Below, piece by piece: positions 7,539 through 12,879 of a DNA stretch of 12,879 nt (position 1 is the stretch's first letter; each line of letters begins with the position of its first letter). A model generated the notes under the pieces. It was not told where the DNA came from and made no database searches. It was given only the letters and a program-made list of their open reading frames with translations. The position numbers and the translations under genes are program-made. This DNA is from Acidimicrobiia bacterium (lineage in GTDB: Bacteria > Actinomycetota > Acidimicrobiia > IMCC26256), in the NCBI GenBank assembly GCA_023262065.1, contig JALRDW010000014.1, forward strand, positions 1 to 12,879. Reading direction: 5' to 3'.

Positions 7539-8666
7539 TCAGGTCGCGAGGGGGACGCGCCAGTCGACGACCGTCCCGCCGCTGGGTACCCGCTCGATCT
7601 GGACGCTCCCGCCGAGCTGCTCGGCGCGGTGCGCGAGGTTGCGGGTGCCGTTGCCGTTGCCGGTCTGCGGTCCGGCGCCCGGGCCGATGCCGTCGTCGGT
7701 CACCCGCAGGGCCAGGTCGGCCCCGGCGACCACCACCACCTCGACCCGGCTCGCCCGGGCGTGGCGCGCGACGTTCGTGAGCGCCTCGCGGGTGCATGCG
7801 AGCAGGTGCTCGCCGATCTCGGTGGGCACGACCGTGTCGATCGGGCCCTCGACGATGAGCCGGGGTCGGAACCCGAGCGCCGGCGTCACCTCGCTCATGA
7901 TCACCTGCAGCTCGCGGTGGAGGGAGGCCCCGGGGGCCTGCTGGAGGGCGAAGATGGTGCCCCGGATCTCCCGGATCGTCTCGTCGAGCTCATCGACCGC
8001 GGCCAGGATCCGCGTGCCGGTGTCCGGGTCGGTCGTCCGGGCGATGGCCTGCATCGTCATCGCGGTCGCGAAGAGGCGCTGGATCACGGTGTCGTGGAGG
8101 TCGCGCGCGATGCGGTCCCGGTCCTCGACGACGGCGTACTCCTGGATCTGGCGGTGCAGGCGGGCGTTCTCGATCGCCACACCGGCGGCGGCCGCGAGTG
8201 CCACAGCGAGCGCCTCGTCCTCCTCGGTGAACTCGCCGCCGCCGATCTTGTCGGTGAGGTAGAGGTTGCCGAACACCCGATCGCGCACCACGATCGGCAC
8301 CCCGAGGAACGCGCCCATCGGTGGATGCCCCGCAGGGAACCCGGCCGACCGGGGGTCGCGTGCGATCTCGGGGATCCGCAACGGGGCGGGCTCGACGATG
8401 AGGGTGCCGAGCAGACCGAGTCCCTCGGGTCGGTGGTCGATCCCGGCGATCGTCGTCGCGTCCATCCCGGCCGTGATGAACTCGCCCAGTTCGCCGCCGG
8501 GTCCGAGCACCCCGAGCGCGGCGTACCGGGCGTCGGCGACCTCGCCGGCCGCCCCGACGATGTGCTCGAGGGTGGTGGCGAGACTGAGGTCCGAGGCCAC
8601 GAGGAGGACGGCGTCGAGCAGGCGGCTCAGCCGGGCGGCCGGATCTGCGGCATGATGGGGGCTCAT
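7539..8666 (-). CDS. devS: DevS/DosS-like GAF sensor histidine kinase
   Basis: This 375-residue cytosolic kinase has one GAF domain (about 30-170). HisKA_3 follows, with RDRIARDLHDTVIQRLFA and phospho-accepting His191. A HATPase domain completes it (REALTNVARHA with Asn298; DDGIGP at 324-329). It should phosphorylate the divergent response regulator. The GAF sequence is very close to the haem-binding GAF-A of mycobacterial DosS: ARY-AL, PEGLG-LG-LI, GHPPM, FLGVP, FGNLYLTDK. His114 in HPPM aligns with DosS haem ligand His149, and Tyr136 aligns with distal Tyr171, with the same 22-residue spacing. The protein lacks the second GAF domain and the N-terminal extension of DosS (about 578 residues). 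Haem binding is inferred, because HPPM also occurs in related GAF kinases not known to bind haem. ATG at 8666 gives a 31-bp divergent gap to the regulator. Confidence 0.92.
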   Translation of the reverse strand: MSPHHAADPAARLSRLLDAVLLVASDLSLATTLEHIVGAAGEVADARYAALGVLGPGGELGEFITAGMDATTIAGIDHRPEGLGLLGTLIVEPAPLRIPEIARDPRSAGFPAGHPPMGAFLGVPIVVRDRVFGNLYLTDKIGGGEFTEEDEALAVALAAAAGVAIENARLHRQIQEYAVVEDRDRIARDLHDTVIQRLFATAMTMQAIARTTDPDTGTRILAAVDELDETIREIRGTIFALQQAPGASLHRELQVIMSEVTPALGFRPRLIVEGPIDTVVPTEIGEHLLACTREALTNVARHARASRVEVVVVAGADLALRVTDDGIGPGAGPQTGNGNGTRNLAHRAEQLGGSVQIERVPSGGTVVDWRVPLAT

Positions 8667-8697
8667 CGCCGTCCGATACTAGGGAGCCGAACACGAC
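8667..8697. promoter_or_regulatory. Compact divergent promoter region of the devS-devR pair
   Basis: Only 31 bases separate the two start codons. On the minus strand TAGTAT (8681 down to 8676) fits a -10 element, nine bases before the kinase ATG, implying a very short or absent leader. On the plus strand GGGAG (8682-8686) is a distant possible ribosome site for the regulator. No DevR-like box is present in the gap. Confidence 0.35.
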
Positions 8698-9396
8698 ATG
8701 GGGGCCGACGAACGGACGGGCGTGAGCGGTGAGGGCGCGGGCCGCACCCGGGTCTTTCTGCTCGATGACCACGAGATCGTGCGCCGGGGGCTGCGGGAGC
8801 TCCTCGAGGCCGAGGAGGACCTCCACATCGTGGGCGAGGCCGGGACCGCGGCCGACGCGCTCGCCCGCATCCCGCCCACCCGACCGGACGTCGCCGTGCT
8901 CGACGTTCGGCTCCCGGACGGCAACGGGGTCGAGGTGTGCCGCGAGGTGCGCTCCCGGCACCCGGAGATCCGCTGTCTGATGCTCACCTCGTTCAGTGAC
9001 GACGAGGCGCTGTTCCAGGCGATCATGGCGGGGGCTGCCGGGTACCTCCTCAAGCAGGTGCGGGGCACCGACCTCGTGACCGCGATCCGCAACGTCGCCG
9101 CCGGCCAGTCCCTCCTCGACCCTGCGATCACCGCGCAGGTGCTCGAGCGCCTGCGCAAGGGGAACGAGGAGGACGAGCGCCTCGCCCACCTGACCCCGCA
9201 GGAGCGCAACATCCTCGAGCTCATCGCCGAGGGGCTCACGAACCGTCAGATCGCCGAGCGCGTGCACCTCGCCGAGAAGACGGTCAAGAACTACGTGTCG
9301 AACCTGCTCGCCAAGTTGGGTATGGAGCGACGCACCCAGGCCGCGGTGTACGCGGCCCGCCTCGCCGAGCAGCGCGAGCACCAGCCCGACCTCTGA
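8698..9396 (+). CDS. devR: DevR/DosR-like NarL-family response regulator
   Basis: This 232-residue regulator has a receiver domain (about 17-135) with acidic pair Asp23-Asp24, phospho-accepting Asp69 (VLDVRLPDGNG), Thr97 and Lys119. A LuxR-type helix-turn-helix follows (about 163-228). Many segments match DevR/DosR of Mycobacterium as I recall it: DDHE-VRRGL, RPDVAVLDVRLPDGNG, and the DNA-recognition region LAEKTVKNYVS-LLAKLGMERR. Lys194, Lys197 and Asn198 have the spacing of DosR residues Lys179, Lys182 and Asn183, which contact the DNA box; this predicts recognition of the same kind of site. Three such sites lie within 2.6 kb. The start may be ATG 8698 or GTG 8722, since the receiver domain begins only around residue 17. 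It is divergent from its presumed partner kinase. Confidence 0.93.
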   Translation: MGADERTGVSGEGAGRTRVFLLDDHEIVRRGLRELLEAEEDLHIVGEAGTAADALARIPPTRPDVAVLDVRLPDGNGVEVCREVRSRHPEIRCLMLTSFSDDEALFQAIMAGAAGYLLKQVRGTDLVTAIRNVAAGQSLLDPAITAQVLERLRKGNEEDERLAHLTPQERNILELIAEGLTNRQIAERVHLAEKTVKNYVSNLLAKLGMERRTQAAVYAARLAEQREHQPDL

Positions 9397-9404
9397 GGCG
9401 TCGT

Positions 9405-9423
9405 GCGGTCCGGCCCGGACCGC
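9405..9423 (+). terminator. Hairpin after the response regulator gene
   Basis: GCGGTCC (9405-9411) and GGACCGC (9417-9423) form a perfect 7-bp stem with a GGCCC loop, starting eight bases after the regulator's TGA. There is no T-run. It likely separates devR transcription from the box-controlled gene downstream. Confidence 0.45.
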
Positions 9424-9460
9424 CGACGGGTTCGGCCCTTCCGGGGGTTGCGTCGGGATC

Positions 9461-9474
9461 GGGCCGAAGGTCCC
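9461..9474 (+). promoter_or_regulatory. DevR/DosR-type box upstream of the pseudo-receiver gene
   Basis: This third exact copy reads GGGCCGAAGGTCCC on the plus strand, so its orientation relative to its gene is opposite to the other two; as the site is nearly palindromic this may not matter. It ends 98 bases before the ATG at 9573. A separate half-site TTCGGCCC (9431-9438) lies 22 bases before it in inverted arrangement and could be a degenerate second site. Confidence 0.68.
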
Positions 9475-9572
9475 CCCGGCCGGGACCGGCGGCCCTGTCG
9501 GATGTGGACCGCACCCGGTCATCCTCTCGGTACGGGTGGTACGGCACCACTCGCACGTCGAGAGGGGTCGTC

Positions 9573-10181
9573 ATGAAGGTACTGGTGCTCGAGGCCGAAC
9601 CGGGTGCGGCCGAGGACTCGGTCGCGCAGCTGACCGCGAGTGGCCACGAGGTCGTCCGGTGCCACGCCGCGGGCGAGGCTGCGTTCCCGTGCGTCGGGAT
9701 CGACTCGGGCGGTGCGTGTCCCCTCGACGACGGCGGGGTCGACGTCGCCCTCACCGTGCGCCGTCACGCGCGATCCGTGCCCACCCCGCACGAGGACGGT
9801 GTCGCGTGCGCGATCCGCAACCGGGTCCCGCTCGTGGTGACCGGCGAGACCTCACTCAACCCGTACGAGCGCCTCGGGGCGATCGTGGCCTCCGAGGGTG
9901 ACCTCGAGAACGTGCTCGCCGAGGCGGTGCGCGACGCGCGTCCCGATCACAGCGAGGTCGCGCTCGGCGCGCTGCTCGCGTCGCTGCGGGCGAACGACCA
10001 GCCGACCGCGACCGCCAACGCCCGGGTCTGGCGGGCCCGCACGGGACTCCACGCGGTGCTCGAGGTGGCCGAGTCGGTGCCCCAGCGGGTGCGGGACATG
10101 GCGGCGGTTCGGGTGACGAGCGCGCTGCGGGCCTACGACCGGTTCGCCGCGCAGATCGACGTGAGCATCGAGGCCGTCTGA
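9573..10181 (+). CDS. Pseudo-receiver-like protein with four cysteines, unknown function
   Basis: This 202-residue protein starts at ATG 9573, with GAGGGG (9562-9567) five bases upstream; an earlier in-frame GTG at 9504 lacks such a site. The N-terminal ~110 residues look like a receiver fold: MKVLVLEAEPGAAEDSV as strand-helix, SGHEVVRC, then VDVALTVRRH where a receiver has its phospho-acceptor Asp. Here that position is Thr61, the acidic pair is only Glu7/Glu9, and no clear conserved Lys is seen, so phosphorylation is unlikely. Four cysteines (30, 40, 49, 79) lie in the same half, in CH, PC, ACPLDDG and VACAIRN contexts. The C-terminal half is helical, with no HTH I can recognise. An upstream DevR-like box suggests induction with the DevR regulon. 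A redox- or metal-responsive role is speculation. Confidence 0.8.
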   Translation: MKVLVLEAEPGAAEDSVAQLTASGHEVVRCHAAGEAAFPCVGIDSGGACPLDDGGVDVALTVRRHARSVPTPHEDGVACAIRNRVPLVVTGETSLNPYERLGAIVASEGDLENVLAEAVRDARPDHSEVALGALLASLRANDQPTATANARVWRARTGLHAVLEVAESVPQRVRDMAAVRVTSALRAYDRFAAQIDVSIEAV

Positions 10182-10205
10182 CCCGCCCCGCGCGGCCGGG
10201 GCGGG
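10182..10205. terminator. Hairpin between pseudo-receiver and VanW genes
   Basis: CCCGCCCCG (10182-10190) pairs with CGGGGCGGG (10197-10205) around a 6-nt loop, filling most of the 31-bp gap between two convergent stop codons. Flanking GA and TC may extend it. A bidirectional terminator is likely from stability and position. Confidence 0.6.
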
Positions 10206-10212
10206 GGTCTCA

Positions 10213-12111
10213 TCAGGGCGTCGGCGGCGGCGGCGGGACGGTCGTGGGAGGCGGCGGCACCGTCGTGGGTGGCGCGGTCGGAGGCGGACCGGTGGCTCCG
10301 GTGGTGCCGGTGGCGCCCGTCGCACCGGTCCCCGGGCACGGGAACCGCTTCGGCTGCATCTGGTACCGCTCGGAGAAGCGCTGGCGCTTCGTCGAACCGT
10401 CGGCCGATCGGATGATCCGGAAGTTCTCGACCACGTACCCGGTGTGGCCGGCCGTGGTGACGGCCTTCTTGGGCGGGGTGGTCGCGGGGTCGAAGCACTC
10501 CTCGACGATCGGGATCGTCTGGAGGATGTTCGGGCCCTCCGCGGTGACCGTGCGGCCGCCGTTGTCGCCGTAGAGACTCACCGTGATCGAGGTGCCGGAG
10601 ACCGCGGTGCGGATGAGGACACCGTTCGGTGTGTCGTTCCGGAACCGGTTGTCGATCGACGGGTAGTTGAGCGTGGCCTCCCGGCCCATCGGGTACCGCT
10701 CGATGTAGAGCGCATGCACCGTGTGCGTGACGTCCTCGTACCCGCCGAAGAAGACCGCGTTGAACAGGGTGGTCGACAACTGGCTGACGCCGCCGCCCAC
10801 CGAGTCCTCGTAGGACAGGTCGGCCCCGATCTGGGGCGCGAGCACGTAGCCCTTGGCGAGGGTTCGGGGTCCGAGGTGCTGGTTGAGCGAGAACGTCTGT
10901 CCGGGTTCGACGATCGCGCCGTTGAGCGCGGCGGCTGCGGTGTGGATGTTCGTGACCCGCGGCTGGCAGCACGGGTGGTTCGTCGTGTAGCTCGAGACCA
11001 GCTTCGTGATGTTGAGCCGCTGGGCCCATGCGGTGTCGCGGGCGGGGGACACCTCCGTGATCCGACCCGTGACCCGGTGGCGGCCCCGGGCGATCGCGGC
11101 GGCCACGGGTCCGAGGTCGACCTGGCGACCGGTCACCGACGGCACGACGCTCACCGTCGCCCCGTTCACTGCGAAGTCGGCGTCCTTCGGCGGGGTCTCG
11201 ATCGATGCGAGCGTGGGCGCGAGCGCGGTGCGCAGTGCGGCCGCGTCGACGGTGAGCTCGAGGCGGCCATCGGTCGGGCGCACCCCGAGCGTCGGCGCGA
11301 GGGTCTCGGGCGCGATCGGGTACCCGGTGCCGCCCACGGTGAGCACCACGGGACGGGCGAGCAGGGCCCGGGCGCGACGAGCCGCGGCGAGGGTCTCGGC
11401 TCGGTCGATGGTCGGTCGGGTGCGGCCGACAGGGAGCACGACCCCGTTCGTGTCGCCGGACGCCAGTGCGGCACGGACCCGGTCGTCGGCCGCGGGTCGC
11501 AGGAGACCCTCGCCGCGGGCCGGGGGACGGACGACGACCTCGGTGCCGCGGAACTCGATGGTACCGTCGGTGAGGCCTGCGCCGACCTGCCGCTGCCACT
11601 CGTCGATGGCGGCGGTCACGGTGCGGTCGTCGATCGTGACCGGGACCTCGACGTCGATCCCCGTGGCGCGACGTCGGAAGGTGTCCAGGATCGCACGGAA
11701 GGGGTTCGTCCGCCCGGCCCGGCGCACCGCGCGCCGCGCGGCCTCCGGGTCGTAGGTCGCACCGAGCGCCGTGGCGTCAGCGGCCACCAGCCGGGTGGAC
11801 CCGGCGATCGCGGTGAACGGGCGGGCCTGGGCGCGGGCCGCTGCGAGTCGGGCCACCGCGAGGATCTCCGCCTCGGATCGGCCGCCGACGTCGATCCCGT
11901 CAAGCGAGACGCCGGGCAGGGCCTCGCCGCGGTGGTTGACGCGGTCGGCGAGCGCGGCGAGGACGACGACGAGGGCGATGCAGAGGAGGCCGACGACGGT
12001 CCAGACCCGCTCGGCGGGTGCGTGTCCGGCCCGACGGGCCGAGACCCGATGCCGCGGTACCCGGGGGGCGTGGCGCGGGGGGCTCGGGCGGGCGGGGGGC
12101 GTGGTCTCCAT
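10213..12111 (-). CDS. Membrane-anchored VanW-family cell-wall protein with Gly-X-Y and proline-rich tail
   Basis: This 632-residue protein has a basic N-terminus, one membrane segment (about 36-57) and a large outside part. Residues about 62-345 hold two peptidoglycan-binding-like (YoaR/PG_binding_4 type) repeats: the first opens with LPGVSLDGIDVGG, and the second covers about 240-345. A VanW domain follows (about 375-515), with NITKLVSSYTT, LNGAIVEPGQTFSLNQ-LGPRT, SVGGGVSQLSTTLFNAVFFG and NYPSIDNRFRNDTPNG. A G5-like beta region follows (about 515-590). The tail has Gly-X-Y triplets (596-610) and then TTVPPPP-type repeats to the end. VanW proteins are cell-envelope proteins of uncertain biochemical role; vanW itself accompanies some vancomycin-resistance clusters, but nothing else here suggests resistance. 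ATG at 12111 is chosen because sequence further upstream in frame is antisense to the acyl-CoA dehydrogenase gene. Confidence 0.9.
   Translation of the reverse strand: METTPPARPSPPRHAPRVPRHRVSARRAGHAPAERVWTVVGLLCIALVVVLAALADRVNHRGEALPGVSLDGIDVGGRSEAEILAVARLAAARAQARPFTAIAGSTRLVAADATALGATYDPEAARRAVRRAGRTNPFRAILDTFRRRATGIDVEVPVTIDDRTVTAAIDEWQRQVGAGLTDGTIEFRGTEVVVRPPARGEGLLRPAADDRVRAALASGDTNGVVLPVGRTRPTIDRAETLAAARRARALLARPVVLTVGGTGYPIAPETLAPTLGVRPTDGRLELTVDAAALRTALAPTLASIETPPKDADFAVNGATVSVVPSVTGRQVDLGPVAAAIARGRHRVTGRITEVSPARDTAWAQRLNITKLVSSYTTNHPCCQPRVTNIHTAAAALNGAIVEPGQTFSLNQHLGPRTLAKGYVLAPQIGADLSYEDSVGGGVSQLSTTLFNAVFFGGYEDVTHTVHALYIERYPMGREATLNYPSIDNRFRNDTPNGVLIRTAVSGTSITVSLYGDNGGRTVTAEGPNILQTIPIVEECFDPATTPPKKAVTTAGHTGYVVENFRIIRSADGSTKRQRFSERYQMQPKRFPCPGTGATGATGTTGATGPPPTAPPTTVPPPPTTVPPPPPTP
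10216..10335. repeat. Low-complexity Gly-X-Y and Pro-rich coding repeats
   Basis: The 3' end of the VanW gene is built of short imperfect repeats. GGTGGCTCC/GGTGGTGCC-like units encode GAT/GTT triplets, and GGCGGCGGC/GTCGTGGG units encode PPPP/TTVPP (read on the minus strand). Such tracts can change length by slippage. Confidence 0.6.
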
Positions 12112-12122
12112 GGGCGTCGCCG

Positions 12123-12128
12123 AGGCTA
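12123..12128 (-). promoter_or_regulatory. Candidate -10 of the VanW gene
   Basis: Minus-strand TAGCCT fits TANNNT, eleven bases before the VanW ATG, implying a leader of only a few bases. A mirror copy faces the other way at 12219-12224. No clear -35 is visible, so confidence is low. Confidence 0.3.
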
Positions 12129-12218
12129 CAGAACCTCGTGCGCGTTCCTCCCGCGGGCCGGGCCGCGGCGCACGCGCGCATCGTGCGGACGGCCGGGTCC
12201 TGCCACGGGGAGGGCGGA

Positions 12219-12224
12219 TAGCCT
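12219..12224 (+). promoter_or_regulatory. Candidate -10 of the acyl-CoA dehydrogenase gene
   Basis: Plus-strand TAGCCT (within GGATAGCCTC) lies 43 bases before the ATG at 12268, so a transcript would carry a leader of about 35 bases including the GGAGGA ribosome site at 12257-12262. Together with the opposite copy at 12123-12128 it forms an inverted GAGGCTA/TAGCCTC pair across the divergent gap. Confidence 0.35.
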
Positions 12225-12267
12225 CACGCCCGGACAGGACCGAACGAACCCCCGGTGGAGGACGACC

Positions 12268-12879
12268 ATGGCGATCGACACCCGCGATCTCGAGCCCGCT
12301 CAACTGCGCGACATGACGACCTCGTGGCTGCGGGAGCACCTCCCGGCCGGGTGGATGGAGGCGGTCGACGCCGGTGCCGACGACGAGGTCGCCCGCCTGC
12401 GCGAGGCCCAGGACTTCTCGGACTGGTGCACCAGGATGGGTGAGGCCGGCTTCGCCACGCCGACCTGGCCCTCCGAGTACGGCGCGGGGCTCTCGCTGAC
12501 CCCGGGACAGGCCAAGCACGTCAACGAGGTGCTCGGCCACTACAAGGTCTCCCGGTCGTTCAACATCATCGGCATCGGGATGGGTGGCCCGACGCTGCTC
12601 ACCTGGGGTTCCGAGGAGATGAAGCACCGCCTCCTCAAGCCGATGGCCTGCAACCAGGAGATCTGGTGCCAGCTCTTCAGCGAGCCGGGGGCGGGCTCGG
12701 ACGTCGCCGGCCTCGCGACGCGCGCGGTGCGCGACGGCGATGAATGGGTCGTCAACGGGCAGAAGGTGTGGACGACGCTGGCCCACCTCGCGAAGTGGGG
12801 CATGCTCGTGGCCCGCACCGACCCGGACGCGCCGAAGCACGCCGGCCTCTCGTACTTCATCGTGGACATGGAGCAGCCC
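12268..12879 (+). CDS. Acyl-CoA dehydrogenase family protein (N-terminal part)
   Basis: The gene runs off the right edge; 204 residues are visible. ATG at 12268 has GGAGGA (12257-12262) five bases upstream. The N-terminal helical domain spans about 15-130 (FATPTWPSEYGAGLSLTPGQ; GGPTLLTWGSEEMKHRLLKP). The beta domain begins with IWCQLFSEPGAGSDVAGLAT (132-151), the FAD/substrate-contacting signature of acyl-CoA dehydrogenases, followed by WVVNGQKVWTT. These flavoproteins form the alpha-beta double bond of acyl-CoA thioesters and pass electrons to ETF. The WCQLFSEPGAGSD variant is common in actinobacterial FadE proteins for long-chain, sterol or other CoA substrates; the substrate cannot be told here, and the catalytic base lies outside the window. 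It is divergent from the VanW gene. Confidence 0.92.
   Translation, partial: MAIDTRDLEPAQLRDMTTSWLREHLPAGWMEAVDAGADDEVARLREAQDFSDWCTRMGEAGFATPTWPSEYGAGLSLTPGQAKHVNEVLGHYKVSRSFNIIGIGMGGPTLLTWGSEEMKHRLLKPMACNQEIWCQLFSEPGAGSDVAGLATRAVRDGDEWVVNGQKVWTTLAHLAKWGMLVARTDPDAPKHAGLSYFIVDMEQP

Noticed and set aside
7440..8732. Long plus-strand open frame opposite the kinase gene
   Set aside because: It mirrors the kinase coding sequence; composition is Asp/Gly/Arg-rich with no domain.
7990..9522. Minus-strand open frame crossing devR and the start of devS
   Set aside because: It overlaps both conserved genes of the two-component pair in wrong frames and has no plausible product.
12112..12840. Upstream in-frame extension of the VanW gene over the acyl-CoA dehydrogenase gene
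   Set aside because: Antisense to a clear enzyme; the membrane-anchored VanW protein is complete from ATG 12111.
1..12879. Search for tRNA, CRISPR, insertion sequences, attachment sites and phage genes
   Set aside because: By eye I found no cloverleaf-like gaps, regular spaced repeats, transposase motifs or terminal inverted repeats; the gaps are all short and explained by promoters, boxes or hairpins.

Overview
The window is high-GC DNA, densely coding on both strands. It fits an actinobacterium: DnaE2-type polymerase, CtpE-like P-type ATPase, DevS/DevR-type two-component pair, and GTG starts with short or possibly absent leaders. An Acidimicrobiia-like member of the Actinomycetota is my guess, from gene content and codon bias only. 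I see no tRNA, rRNA, CRISPR array, insertion sequence or phage gene. No gap between genes exceeds 180 bases, and intergenic DNA totals about 0.9 kb.

Left part (1-5540): the 3' end of an error-prone polymerase gene (dnaE2/imuC) converges on a PAS-GGDEF-EAL cyclic-di-GMP enzyme gene on the minus strand. A 171-bp divergent gap separates that gene from a CtpE-like cation P-type ATPase on the plus strand. A strong hairpin ends the ATPase gene and the converging gene after it.

Centre (5540-10181): this is the most coherent part. A divergent pair encodes a GAF-domain histidine kinase (minus) and a NarL/LuxR-family response regulator (plus). They closely resemble mycobacterial DevS (DosS) and DevR (DosR), the hypoxia/NO/CO dormancy system. 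Around the pair lie three exact copies of the near-palindrome GGGCCGAAGGTCCC (reverse complement GGGACCTTCGGCCC), which matches the DevR (DosR) box. All three are intergenic. Each precedes a different gene: a membrane-anchored cupredoxin-multicopper oxidase fusion, a small protein of unknown function, and a pseudo-receiver protein with four cysteines. I read this as a compact local DevR regulon in which sensor, regulator, binding sites and three targets lie together. The kinase keeps the His and Tyr that in DosS are the haem ligand and distal pocket residue, but it has only one GAF domain.

Right part (10182-12879): a membrane-anchored VanW-family cell-wall protein (minus) has a Gly-X-Y plus proline-rich tail. 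It is divergent from the 5' part of an acyl-CoA dehydrogenase gene that runs off the window. Hairpins lie at all three convergent junctions (near 1104-1135, 5465-5516 and 10182-10205).
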